Position numbers and translations under genes: made by a program. Under the pieces are notes generated by a model that saw only the letters and a program-made list of their open reading frames with translations, had not been told where the DNA came from and ran no database searches. A stretch of 64,000 bases of DNA from G963667855 sp963667855 (GTDB lineage: Bacteria > Planctomycetota > Phycisphaerae > UBA1845), in the NCBI GenBank assembly GCA_963667855.2, contig CAXXKI010000029.1:558001-622000 (forward strand), in the 5' to 3' direction. Shown here piece after piece: positions 43,945 through 52,631 of this stretch (its first letter is position 1; the number at the start of each line of letters is the position of its first letter).

Positions 43945-44115
43945 ATGAGTAGCACGGAAACCACCGCGAAAGCCCCCAAAAAACGCACAAAGTTCCCCGG
44001 AACATTCTACGTCGCCAACAGCATGGAGATATTCGAGCGTTTGGCCTGGTACGGCATCTACTCCCTGGTCATGCTCTATCTCACCGACACGAAAGTACAC
44101 GGGGGCCTTGGCTGA
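43945..44115 (+). CDS. POT family peptide transporter, N-terminal part (frameshifted)
   Basis: 56 codons from ATG 43945, with GAGGA about six bases upstream. F-Y-V-A-N-S-M-E-I-F-E-R-L-A-W-Y-G is the first helix of proton-coupled oligopeptide transporters (E-x-F-E-R-x-x-Y-G motif). The frame stops at TGA 44113-44115 just after K-V-H-G-G-L-G; adding one base after GGC there gives G-L-G-L-K-E-E-Q-A-G and joins the 44133 frame. So the gene is broken by one missing base, either in the genome or in the sequence. Confidence 0.8.
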   Translation: MSSTETTAKAPKKRTKFPGTFYVANSMEIFERLAWYGIYSLVMLYLTDTKVHGGLG

Positions 44116-44132
44116 AGGAAGAGCAAGCCGGG

Positions 44133-45536
44133 ATGATTGTCGGCGTTGTTACATTCCTGCTGTATCTCATGCCCGTAGTCACCGGAGCACTGGCCGACCG
44201 CTTCGGTTACAAACGTATGTTTATCATCGCTTACTTGGCAATGACTCCCGCCTACTATCTACTGGGTCAATTCACCAGCTACAGCGGCTTTTTCTTCGGC
44301 TACCTGCTGGTGGCAATGGGAGCGGCCATTTTTAAACCGGTGGTTGTGGGAACCGTAGCCAGAACCACAGACGAAACCAACTCCCAGCTGGGATTCGGTG
44401 TTTTCTACATGATGGTAAACATTGGGGGATTCTTCGGTCCGCTGATTGCTGGAATTCTACGCAATCCTCAACCAGACGGTTCGTCTGAATGGTCTAACAT
44501 CTTTACCGCGTCAGCGGTCTGGATAGCCTGCAACCTGATATGGGTAACGTTTTTCTTCAAAGAACCGACAACGGAATCCAAATCGGAATCCAAGAGAACA
44601 ATCGGCAAGGTTTTTTCCGATTGCGTTGAAGTTCTTGGAAATCTCCGCTTATTCATCTGTTTATTCGGAGCACTCATCCTCCTTTTGATGGCCGGTCAAG
44701 GCTATGTAACTTGGAAAAACGCCCTGCTTTACGGAAGCAGCTGGATTCTGCTCAACTTGCTCGTCGATCTTGGACTATGGGTAAACGAAAGAAAGCAAGG
44801 GGCAAGCCTGCTGCCCAGAATGTACTTTGGCAATTGGAGATTCGCCCTTTACCTTCTTATCCTCTCCGGTTTCTGGACGAGCTTCAACCAGATTTTCCTG
44901 ACCATGAACCTGTACATTCGCGATTTCGTAAACACCGAACCGCTTCTGAAGACCGCTGCCAGCGTACTGAGCTTTTTAAACCTGAACGGCTGGTCGGCAA
45001 GCGTTACCGAGTACGCAGCAGCTGGCGGCCAGGTTAACCCGGAATACCTGGTCAATATTGACGCTGGTTCGATTGTTCTTTTCCAAATACTGATTTCACT
45101 GATCGTTCAACGCATGGGAAGGTTCCCCGGAATGATCGTCGGTATCACTATCGCCTCTATTGGAATAGGACTTGCTTGTATTTCCGGCGGCGGATCGGTT
45201 GGAACTCTTCACGCTTCCGTGTGGATCGTTATAGCCGGTATTTTCGTTTTCTCCATTGGCGAGATGATGGCCAGCCCCACCAGCCAGGAATACATAGGCA
45301 GCATCGCTCCCAAGGACAAGGTCGCCATGTATATGGGTTATTACTTCGTGGCCATGGCGCTCGGTAACCTCTTCGGCGGCGTGCTTTCCGGCCACTTGTA
45401 CGGAACTTTCGCCCGCGATCACGGCGCACCGCACATCATGTGGGCAATCTTCGGCGGTTTGGGAATACTCACAGCTATCGCCCTGGCTCTATATAACCGT
45501 TTCGCCGTCGTTCGGAATTCCAACGATCAGGAATAA
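44133..45536 (+). CDS. POT family peptide transporter, main part (frameshifted)
   Basis: 467 codons holding helices 2-14 of a POT/PTR2 transporter: G-A-L-A-D-R-F-G-Y-K-R, the second signature F-G-V-F-Y-M-M-V-N-I-G-G-F-F-G-P and the late P-x-x-Q-E-Y region S-P-T-S-Q-E-Y-I. ATG 44133 is internal to the family alignment; the true start is 43945 (about 530 aa when corrected). It would import di- and tripeptides with protons at the cytoplasmic membrane. Convergent with the POT/MFS-like gene, 21 bp between stops. Confidence 0.88.
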   Translation: MIVGVVTFLLYLMPVVTGALADRFGYKRMFIIAYLAMTPAYYLLGQFTSYSGFFFGYLLVAMGAAIFKPVVVGTVARTTDETNSQLGFGVFYMMVNIGGFFGPLIAGILRNPQPDGSSEWSNIFTASAVWIACNLIWVTFFFKEPTTESKSESKRTIGKVFSDCVEVLGNLRLFICLFGALILLLMAGQGYVTWKNALLYGSSWILLNLLVDLGLWVNERKQGASLLPRMYFGNWRFALYLLILSGFWTSFNQIFLTMNLYIRDFVNTEPLLKTAASVLSFLNLNGWSASVTEYAAAGGQVNPEYLVNIDAGSIVLFQILISLIVQRMGRFPGMIVGITIASIGIGLACISGGGSVGTLHASVWIVIAGIFVFSIGEMMASPTSQEYIGSIAPKDKVAMYMGYYFVAMALGNLFGGVLSGHLYGTFARDHGAPHIMWAIFGGLGILTAIALALYNRFAVVRNSNDQE

Positions 45537-45557
45537 CCACATAAACCGCTCAAGAGG

Positions 45558-47159
45558 TTATTTGTCGATACTGCTTTCCTTCTGAATTACGCCACGCAGA
45601 AGTAGTATCAACACCGGTGAGGCAATGGCAATACCGGCCAGTATCAGGTTCATACACTGCGGACCCTGCGAATACGGCAACGTGTCCAGTTTAGCACCGA
45701 TGTCCGATGGACAGTACTCCGACAATAAGCCACCCGCCAACGGTCCCTCGGCAAAACGCGCGAAGAACATCGGCAGATACGAAAGCCCCATGTAAGAAGC
45801 CTCCCTGCCTTCCGGAGCAATCGCCGCAGTGTATTCGTACAATCGCGGCGACCAGATCATTTCCCCGAAGGAGAACAGAACTATCTGGATAATCGCGATT
45901 ACGTAATACCCCTGGTTCATCGTCCAGCCCAGACTTGAGCAGAACCAACGGGGATCAACCGCTAAAAGCAGCATGGAACCCGCGGAGAAACATATCCCCA
46001 CAAACATGACGTTGAATAACTTGTAGCGAGCCACTATCGGCGTGGAGATAATCACACCTATGCAAATGAGAAAAGGATTAATCGAATTCAATAACCCTAT
46101 CGGCGCTTCAGACGCGTAAACACTTATCCCCGATTCGTCTTTACGCAGGTAATTGAGAACCTCGCCCCCTTTTTCCAGTCGCCATCGTGTTTGTTTTTCC
46201 CCGACAACGACCTTTGCCCCCTCGGCGAGCGGATTCTCCTGCTCTTCGAATAATAACCGTAACTCGTCCGGAATGACTTCTCGATCAAGATCGACAGCGA
46301 AAGACTCATCCACGTTAAACCTGTAATCGGCTATCGTTCGCTGATAATACTTGGGATATACTTGATACTGATGTTCGAATACAAGTCGTACCCCCACGAG
46401 GATCACCAGGAACAGCATAAAACGCCAGAAAGCGGACTCGCGAAAAACACTGATCGCAATCGCCCAGGGAGATTCCCACTTTTTTTCCTCGCCTTCCGAA
46501 CCGCTGCCCGCTTGCCCTTCGCGGGTTTGTGCGTCTACCTTATCAACGCCCCGTCTCCAGAAAACCAGAATCGAAACCCAGCACAGAATACTCATCGCCG
46601 ACCCCATCATGAATACGGATCGGTTTCCCCATTCCAGACCACGAAGAGGATCAAGTGTAAAATTCCCAACAAACGCACCGATATTCATAAGAAAATACAG
46701 CATATTGAAACCGGCGGTTTGTGATTTTTCCGATGTATACCGTTTGGTTGCGGAAATGAGAATAGGCGTCATGATCGCCGTCCCTACCGCAATAACAAAT
46801 AACGACGGCAACACTATGGCCTTGGACTCTGTAGCACTGATTGCCAGCCTGGATATTACCAGTAAGATAACAGACAAGTGGAGCGTACGTTTTATTCCCA
46901 ATGAATCGCCGATGAAACCGGCCACAAAACCCACGCCGGTATATACAGCCATACAGAGAGCCCACAGGTTAGCCGCATCTGCGTCGCTGTAACCAAGAGT
47001 TTCGCTGAGGTAGAGCGAACTGACGGTAAGCATGGCGAAATACGCAACCCCGTCCAGCAGGTTTACCAGTTGAACAACCCAGAACTCCCGTGAGCAGTAT
47101 TTCAGATTGGAAAATTCGGAGAAATATTCGGCAACTGCTCGCGTTGCTCCACTGGACAT
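45558..47159 (-). CDS. POT/MFS-like transporter with a large insertion
   Basis: 533 aa from ATG 47159 with GGAGG six bases upstream; the longer frame to 47231 lacks a site. About 12 helices; the pattern N-L-L-D-G-V-A-Y-F-A-M-L ... F-N-M-L-Y-F-L-M-N-I-G-A-F-V-G and W-S-P-R-L-Y-E-Y recalls POT carriers, but the E-x-F-E-R motif is absent. A soluble insertion of about 95 residues (D-Y-R-F-N-V-D-E-S ... L-R-K-D-E-S-G) lies between helices 7 and 8. Substrate unknown; likely a peptide by context. Peptidase T lies 132 bp upstream, past a terminator. Confidence 0.82.
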   Translation of the reverse strand: MSSGATRAVAEYFSEFSNLKYCSREFWVVQLVNLLDGVAYFAMLTVSSLYLSETLGYSDADAANLWALCMAVYTGVGFVAGFIGDSLGIKRTLHLSVILLVISRLAISATESKAIVLPSLFVIAVGTAIMTPILISATKRYTSEKSQTAGFNMLYFLMNIGAFVGNFTLDPLRGLEWGNRSVFMMGSAMSILCWVSILVFWRRGVDKVDAQTREGQAGSGSEGEEKKWESPWAIAISVFRESAFWRFMLFLVILVGVRLVFEHQYQVYPKYYQRTIADYRFNVDESFAVDLDREVIPDELRLLFEEQENPLAEGAKVVVGEKQTRWRLEKGGEVLNYLRKDESGISVYASEAPIGLLNSINPFLICIGVIISTPIVARYKLFNVMFVGICFSAGSMLLLAVDPRWFCSSLGWTMNQGYYVIAIIQIVLFSFGEMIWSPRLYEYTAAIAPEGREASYMGLSYLPMFFARFAEGPLAGGLLSEYCPSDIGAKLDTLPYSQGPQCMNLILAGIAIASPVLILLLRGVIQKESSIDK

Positions 47160-47201
47160 ACCACTACCTCCACAACTATGTTTTTCGATCGCCCAACACA
47201 G

Positions 47202-47263
47202 AAAAAAACCGGTCCGCTTCGAAAGGCCCATTGAAAATCCTGGAAACCTTCCGAAACGGACCG
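47202..47263 (-). terminator. Terminator of the peptidase T gene
   Basis: Stem CGGTCCGCTTCG / CGAAACGGACCG (47210-47221, 47252-47263; one mismatch) with a run of seven T on the minus strand. Confidence 0.75.
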
Positions 47264-47290
47264 TTTACATCAATGGTTCATATTAAACTA

Positions 47291-48517
47291 TTACTTCTGC
47301 TTACCCCAGAGCTTAGCCAGCTCGACAACGATCTTCACGGCCGTCTCCATCTCTTCCAGGCAGGCGTATTCCAGCTCCGAATGAAAATCGTGCATACCGA
47401 CCGAAAGGTTCGGCGTGGGCAGCCCCATCTCGCTCAAGCGGGAACCGTCCGTACCGCCTCGAATCGACGTGCAAATCGGCTCGTGACCGGCGTTGATAAT
47501 CGCCTGCTTGGCCAGCTTCATCGCCCGCGGCTCCTTGCTCATCGGCTCGCGCATGTTGCGATACTGCTTTTTCACGTTGACGTCGATCTTGGCCTTGGGA
47601 TGCTCGGCCATGATCGAAGCGGCCACGTTACGCAATATCTTCGCCTGCTCCTTGAGATCCGGAGTATTGAAACTACGCAGCAAAATACGAATGGTAACCT
47701 CCGGCACACCACCTTCTATCGTATAGGGGTGCATGAACCCTTCCATACCGCTGGTGGTTTCCGGGGCCATGGTGTGCCAGGGCAACCGTTCCATGAACTG
47801 ACCGGCCAACCGGATCGCGTTTACCATTTTTCCAGTAGCCAGACCGGGGTGAATGTTGACACCGGTGATAGTCACCGTAGCCAGGTCGGCCGAGAAGGTC
47901 TCCCCCTCCAGCTCGCCACAGCCTTCGCCATCCAGCGTGTACGCCACCTTGGCGTTGATGTCCTTGATATTGACTTTATCGCAACCGCGACCCACTTCCT
48001 CATCGCAGGTAAAGACCACGCGGATCGGACCGTGCTTGATATTCTTATCCTTCATCATTTTGGCTGCCGCGGTCATGATCACCGCGATACCGGCCTTATC
48101 GTCGGCACCCAGAAGCGTCTTGCCGTCCGAAGTGATAATAGTTTTGCCCTTGAGGGCCGCCAGCTTCTCGTTACCCTCGACCTTGATAACCTTGGACTTG
48201 TCACCGGGCAGGACAATGTCCTTACCGTTGTAATTCTTGTGAATTATCGGTTTCACGTTCTTGCCACTGGCCTCGGGCGAGGTATCCATGTGGGCAAGCA
48301 AGGCGATAGTCGGCGCCTTGACGTTACCGGGAACGGTTCCCATGGTAATCCCGTACTTGCCGACGTTAACATCTTCCAAGCCCAGCGCTTCCATCTCCTC
48401 GGCCAGCAGCTTGGCTAAATCCCACTGACCGGGTGAACTCGGATACTCGGTGGTATCCTCAACCGCGGTTGTCTCGACTTTGACGTACCGGCAAAAACGA
48501 TCCAGCAAAGTATCCAC
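47291..48517 (-). CDS. pepT: Peptidase T (tripeptidase)
   Basis: 408 aa from GTG 48517, seven bases after AGGAGG. Clear M20B tripeptidase: A-L-L-A-H-M-D-T-S-P (zinc His), L-L-G-A-D-D-K-A-G-I-A (bridging Asp), F-T-C-D-E-E-V-G-R-G (catalytic Glu), D-G-E-G-C-G-E-L-E-G-E-T-F, and S-I-R-G-G-T-D-G-S-R-L-S near the end with the C-terminal ligand in V-G-M-H-D-F-H-S. Cleaves the N-terminal residue from tripeptides in the cytoplasm. Together with three nearby carriers and the M20 dipeptidase it completes uptake and breakdown of small peptides. Confidence 0.96.
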   Translation of the reverse strand: MDTLLDRFCRYVKVETTAVEDTTEYPSSPGQWDLAKLLAEEMEALGLEDVNVGKYGITMGTVPGNVKAPTIALLAHMDTSPEASGKNVKPIIHKNYNGKDIVLPGDKSKVIKVEGNEKLAALKGKTIITSDGKTLLGADDKAGIAVIMTAAAKMMKDKNIKHGPIRVVFTCDEEVGRGCDKVNIKDINAKVAYTLDGEGCGELEGETFSADLATVTITGVNIHPGLATGKMVNAIRLAGQFMERLPWHTMAPETTSGMEGFMHPYTIEGGVPEVTIRILLRSFNTPDLKEQAKILRNVAASIMAEHPKAKIDVNVKKQYRNMREPMSKEPRAMKLAKQAIINAGHEPICTSIRGGTDGSRLSEMGLPTPNLSVGMHDFHSELEYACLEEMETAVKIVVELAKLWGKQK

Positions 48518-49020
48518 AGCATATCCTCCTGAATTTCATCCCAAAGGGGGGCGGGCGAGACGCCCGCCTTGTATTTTTTTATCTCAGCAATGCAACAATT
48601 GCGCAAGTACCAACCTTCAAAGAAAAACCATAAACAGGTAAACCTCTACTCTCTACTTTCCACTCTCAACTCTCTCGGCAAAGCCGCGGCACGCTGTCGG
48701 GTCTGTTGACCCGCCCCCTGAGCAACGGAACATAAACCCAAGTACCAACCTCCTGTTTGTACGTTGTTGACACCCAGAGTGCAACACCCTCAAGCCCGCT
48801 CAACGACTACGAAGAACTCGAGATCGGCCGAACTCTCGAAGAGCGTAGCATCTCGCAACCAATTATAGTTACCCCAGCCGCCCTATGCTGCCCAATTCGG
48901 CAGATAAACCACTTGGACAGCTCCTGGCCGAGGTTAGTGGATTGTGATTCGCTGGGGCAATGCCAGATTGGATGCACCGAGTAGTCTCAATATCGCATCG
49001 GACGAGAAAAGCGACTCATC
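48518..49020. other. Gap with GC-rich hairpin and low-complexity runs
   Basis: 503 bp. Near the pepT start is a GGCGGGCG-aga-CGCCCGCC hairpin (48550-48568) followed by seven T on the plus strand, though no plus-strand gene precedes it; it lies in the pepT leader. A TCTACTCTCTACTTTC-type run near 48645 and a small unconvincing frame (48757-48984) make up the rest. Confidence 0.5.
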
Positions 49021-49494
49021 TCAGATCTTACGTCTTCTCCATCTTTGAAACCGACGTCGGATACGTTTAAACAGGGGATGGTCCGTTTCCATGAAACTGA
49101 CACTTAACGCCATACCAACTTGAATTGTTGCAACTAGCATGATTGGCCAGATCATGTGGGTTAAAGCTCCCTCGCCATCGACGTCAACTGCATTCAGCGC
49201 GAAGCTGGTGAAAAAATACACCGAAATCAGTAGCACAATACTAACGACACACCTCAAAATGAATTGCCGTATTCCTTTTTGTCTGGTGCGTGGAAAATAA
49301 AGACCGAAAATGGTTTTGACGATGTCCGTAGTCCTATTGTTAGAACCGGGATAAACAACCAGACCGTCAGTAAACCTTATCCTCGGTAGGAATCTCGTTG
49401 GCGGTTTAAGAATTTCCCAGCTATGAGAAGTTCTCATAGCATTTCCGTTCACAACAGACCAAACCATGAGAGCTAAACATGAACGCTCGCACAT
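49021..49494 (-). CDS. Membrane protein, C-terminal part (frameshifted; partner of the E2-like gene)
   Basis: 157 codons overlapping the 49421-50092 frame by 74 bp. Joined by removing one base near 49430-49450 (E-R-N-A-M-R-T-S-H-S-W-E), the two give one protein of about 355 aa. This half has a soluble stretch (P-R-I-R-F-T-D-G-L-V-V-Y-P-G) and two membrane helices, then a very basic tail (R-R-R-F-Q-R-W-R-R-R-K). No known family. No good terminator follows. Confidence 0.6.
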   Translation of the reverse strand: MCERSCLALMVWSVVNGNAMRTSHSWEILKPPTRFLPRIRFTDGLVVYPGSNNRTTDIVKTIFGLYFPRTRQKGIRQFILRCVVSIVLLISVYFFTSFALNAVDVDGEGALTHMIWPIMLVATIQVGMALSVSFMETDHPLFKRIRRRFQRWRRRKI

Positions 49495-50092
49495 CGCAAG
49501 TCACATAGCGCAATCGATAGAATTGGATTCCAAATGAAATCGCAATCCATAGCACGAAAATAAGAACCGAAATAGAAAGCAACCCGGTTAAAAAACCAAC
49601 AATATACGAAAGGATAATAAAATCAGGACCGAATATACCACCTGGATCGATACCATCTTTAAAAAAAGTATCGATTTTACCAATCAACATACTACATCCG
49701 CTAACCAGAAACATCACTGCCATCACAGAAGTTATCAAAAACGTTATAGCCGACGTTAGAGCTTTTTCGCTGGAAATTTCCAACTCGATATCAGAGTCTC
49801 GCAGTATTTGTTTCAAACCTCGAAGGTATGCCCTTCTGCAAAGACGAGCTTCCCGACCACCCTTTACTTTTAGAAACTGAGGCTTACCGTCTTTAAGGAT
49901 TCTATCGCCTTTGGCATCTACAATTGTCAGGCGATAACTGGAACCACTCGTATCCCGAGGCGCATTCATCTCGTGCCAGCGATATACGTTTCCCTGCCCA
50001 TCTTCAGAGCGAACGCGCAACCCGGACAAGGTAAGCTCGGCCTCCTTCTCACCGGGGGGATCACTAAAAACCGCTCTAAAGAAACCTCGCAT
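49421..50092 (-). CDS. Membrane protein, N-terminal part (frameshifted; partner of the E2-like gene)
   Basis: 223 codons. A soluble N-terminal domain of about 110 residues (L-T-L-S-G-L-R-V-R-S ... Y-R-W-H-E-M-N-A-P-R) has the strand pattern of a PH-like fold, followed by two hydrophobic segments (about 120-142 and 160-195) and a second soluble region that continues in the 49021 frame. The second region repeats a G-L-V-C/V-Y pattern that may be another PH-like domain. The ATG at 50092 has only a weak ribosome site. It lies 85 bp after the E2-like gene, so the two are probably co-transcribed. Function unknown. Confidence 0.65.
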   Translation of the reverse strand: MRGFFRAVFSDPPGEKEAELTLSGLRVRSEDGQGNVYRWHEMNAPRDTSGSSYRLTIVDAKGDRILKDGKPQFLKVKGGREARLCRRAYLRGLKQILRDSDIELEISSEKALTSAITFLITSVMAVMFLVSGCSMLIGKIDTFFKDGIDPGGIFGPDFIILSYIVGFLTGLLSISVLIFVLWIAISFGIQFYRLRYVTCDVRAFMFSSHGLVCCERKCYENFS

Positions 50093-50177
50093 CGACAGCT
50101 ACACTTTCGACAAAAAAGGGTAAACAAAAAGGATCGGGTTAACTCGGAAAAAACTCGTATCACCGGCAGTTAACGTA

Positions 50178-51080
50178 TCACTTAGCTCGATTACAAAGCG
50201 CCTTTGCCCGCTGAATGCCCCGCTTGCATATCCGGGCAAAATCGTCGGCCATTATCTCCAGCTTCTTGCCAACTTCGAGGAGTACATCTTTCTCCGGGTC
50301 GGAAATCTCCCCGTCCATACGAGCGACGATCACCAGCAACTCCAACGCCTGATCCGGCTCAGCTATTACTCGGCGAAACAGTTTCTCCCGGCAGGTATCA
50401 TCCTTAAGAGCATGGTCAATCGAAGCATCCAGGGAAGCACTGCTCATACCTAACGCTCGGGCAAACCGCTCAAGAAGCCCGCGTTCACTCCTGGCAATTA
50501 CTCCATCAGCTGCAGAGAGAACTATCAGGGCCTTGAGTAATTCAATATTGGAGGCGGATAACTGTTTTTCCATATCAAATCCGCTGCTCTGCGAACCGGC
50601 CGGACAAAGCGCACGTGAATCCACCGGTAAGGGATAATCAGGATGCTTCTCAAACCACTTCCTGGCCGAATAGTCACTGGCATTTTCAAGATCAAGATAT
50701 TCTCCGCGAACTATATCCCACAGACGCATGCAAATGATGTCCAAAGTCGTATCTGAACTCCACTCCAGCCCGCACTTTTCCAGTCGCAGGTACCCGTACG
50801 CGGATAAGTTCGGATGAAACACCGGTGTGGCCCAACGAATCTCCGGCGGATCAGTTGGATAGGAATACCCCAACCTTATCGTAAGCTTGTGGACATCGCC
50901 GCATTCAATAGTATCATCGAAAACCGAACCGCGACTGAGCCCTTTGCCGTTAAAGGTAATCTCGTATTCATCAGGCGGATTACCCCGAGCCTCGAAGGTG
51001 AAGACATCACTTTGAGCAGCAAGCGTCTTTAACGCGGTAAGCTCTTTAACCAACCGATCAGGCCGTTCATCGCTATACAC
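50178..51080 (-). CDS. E2 ubiquitin-conjugating-like domain fused to TerB-like domain
   Basis: 300 aa from GTG 51080, preceded by AGGGGA about six bases upstream; the longer frame to 51179 adds non-conserved sequence. Residues 8-145 read like an E2 core: Y-P-T-D-P-P-E-I-R-W-A-T-P-V-F-H-P-N-L (74-92), then G-Y-L-R-L-E-K-C-G-L-E-W-S-S (96-109) and a helix D-I-I-C-M-R-L-W-D-I-V. In E2 enzymes the Cys follows H-P-N by eight residues; here that position is Arg-99, with Cys-103 four residues on. Residues about 175-290 carry two D-G-x2-x3-E motifs (A-D-G-V-I-A-R-S-E and M-D-G-E-I-S-D-P-E), the TerB-like pattern. Soluble. The combination is unusual; no ubiquitin, E1 or JAB gene is adjacent. Confidence 0.75.
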   Translation of the reverse strand: MYSDERPDRLVKELTALKTLAAQSDVFTFEARGNPPDEYEITFNGKGLSRGSVFDDTIECGDVHKLTIRLGYSYPTDPPEIRWATPVFHPNLSAYGYLRLEKCGLEWSSDTTLDIICMRLWDIVRGEYLDLENASDYSARKWFEKHPDYPLPVDSRALCPAGSQSSGFDMEKQLSASNIELLKALIVLSAADGVIARSERGLLERFARALGMSSASLDASIDHALKDDTCREKLFRRVIAEPDQALELLVIVARMDGEISDPEKDVLLEVGKKLEIMADDFARICKRGIQRAKALCNRAK

Positions 51081-51454
51081 TGTTGATCCCCTGCCACATA
51101 TGCCTACTCTACTTCTCGATTCCGCCAGAGGAGGAACTCGACAACCCGAATTCGCGAATGCACCTCCGGAAACCGACACTCGTACAGTTTAAAGGATTGG
51201 AATGAAGCACGCAAAATATCGATTTTGATAAGAATAAAACGACCATGGGCTAAAACCGTTTTTTCAGGAATGATCGCCACGTGCGGAGTAGAAAAACACA
51301 GGCAAAGATTCAAGGCAACCCTGCCAACCAGCTGTCCACATACAACGAAAGCGATATGACATAACCATTATCGCTTTCGATCCTGCTATTTTATGTATTT
51401 CCGGCGAAACAAGCCTGCCTTGCGGAAACGGCCACACGCGGGAACATTCGTAAC
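51081..51454. other. Intergenic region upstream of the E2-like gene
   Basis: 374 bp, no gene recognised. It must carry the promoter of the E2-like/membrane protein pair if they are not read from the gene upstream. Confidence 0.4.
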
Positions 51455-52315
51455 CTAATCAGGCAGAACGAACGGACCGCCGATCTGCTCATGCACCTCT
51501 ATCGAAGCCCTTACAATTATATTCTTTTTCCAATAGCGGATAGTGTTTCTTCCGCCCTTTTCAGACCACTCGTCCGGGGCAATGGTATTGCGGATCATTT
51601 CCACCAGCTTCTGCATCTCTTCATCAGCTTCCTGCTCGTCGGTGTTATCGTCGTCGTTTCCACCCTGGTCATTAAAAGGTTCATCCGTTCCGAAGTTCGG
51701 CAGAGTGCCGCCTCCGGAACCACCACCGCCGCCACCGCCGCCGCTGCTCTGGCCGGCCAGGTCGACGGACGGGCCTTTGAAATCAGGGATTTTGAAGATC
51801 AGATCAGAAGCGTCGTAAACCCGCACATACAACTTGCGATTAAAATCCCGCCTTGTGGAAATTTTGATCGTGTTGCCCGAAGCGTGATATCGCAATTCCT
51901 CACCTTCGCTTATCTGCACCAGCACCTCGGTTAGTATTTTCCCAACGGTGGCGTTTTTCAAACGAAGTCTTATCGGCGTATCACGATCCACGCCCTCGGC
52001 TTCCAACGCACGCCAGACCACCACAACGTTGACTTCGCCCTGTTCGGTCACCCAGTCAAAAACCGATTCGAGAGGCGTATCGTCCCAATCAATCTCCTCT
52101 ATTCGCTTATTCAATACGCTCCCGACAACCGAGGAACCACGAACAGCCACCCTGCCCGGAACACTTTTTTCAACTTTCGGCTTTACCTTTGCCTCTGTGG
52201 GGTTCGTAGTGGTTTTACCAGCATCGTCGGCAAGAGAGCTTATTGGATTAAAGCCAATCAAGACAGCCATGCAGCACGCCAAGAATACTCGCCGGAAAAT
52301 CATATGCCTGTTCAT
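51455..52315 (-). CDS. Exported STN (secretin/TonB short N-terminal) domain protein with Gly-rich linker
   Basis: 286 aa from ATG 52315 with AGGAG nine bases upstream. Signal peptide to S-S-L-A/D-D. Residues about 60-145 show the secretin and TonB short N-terminal fold (I-D-W-D-D-T-P-L-E-S-V-F-D-W-V, R-L-R-L-K-N-A-T-V-G-K-I-L, H-A-S-G-N-T-I-K-I-S). A long glycine run (G8-S-G3) and an acidic region follow, then a C-terminal part shared with planctomycete secretin-associated proteins (Y-W-K-K-N-I-I-V-R-A). Periplasmic; could cap or assist a secretin such as the one at 60499. Not proven. Confidence 0.75.
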   Translation of the reverse strand: MNRHMIFRRVFLACCMAVLIGFNPISSLADDAGKTTTNPTEAKVKPKVEKSVPGRVAVRGSSVVGSVLNKRIEEIDWDDTPLESVFDWVTEQGEVNVVVVWRALEAEGVDRDTPIRLRLKNATVGKILTEVLVQISEGEELRYHASGNTIKISTRRDFNRKLYVRVYDASDLIFKIPDFKGPSVDLAGQSSGGGGGGGGSGGGTLPNFGTDEPFNDQGGNDDDNTDEQEADEEMQKLVEMIRNTIAPDEWSEKGGRNTIRYWKKNIIVRASIEVHEQIGGPFVLPD

Positions 52316-52631
52316 TGGGAAAATCTCCTGGAAGTAATACGATTGTTGCAAACCAGCATTCCTGTTCAACCGACAATCACTTCTGTTGCCGTAACGATAG
52401 CTGGCAAAACCGACTCTATCAGAAACCGCCGGCAAAAATCCAGCTACTACAAACAATAGTACACGATTTATTACTGCGAGACAAGCTTTGGGCTGTTTTA
52501 CACTACTCCGCCCCTATCTACCCACTACATATAGTAGGCTTGTTTCAAATAAACGCAATATAAGCTAAAATCACGATTCATTAATTTTGCAATTTTTACA
52601 TTTTCACTTATACTCAAAATTCAAATAACAC

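Noticed and set aside
47090..48418. 442-codon plus-strand frame
   Set aside because: Antisense shadow of peptidase T; the composition is typical of a mirror frame.
48757..48984. 75-codon plus-strand frame
   Set aside because: No ribosome site and no recognisable motif; lies in a low-complexity gap.
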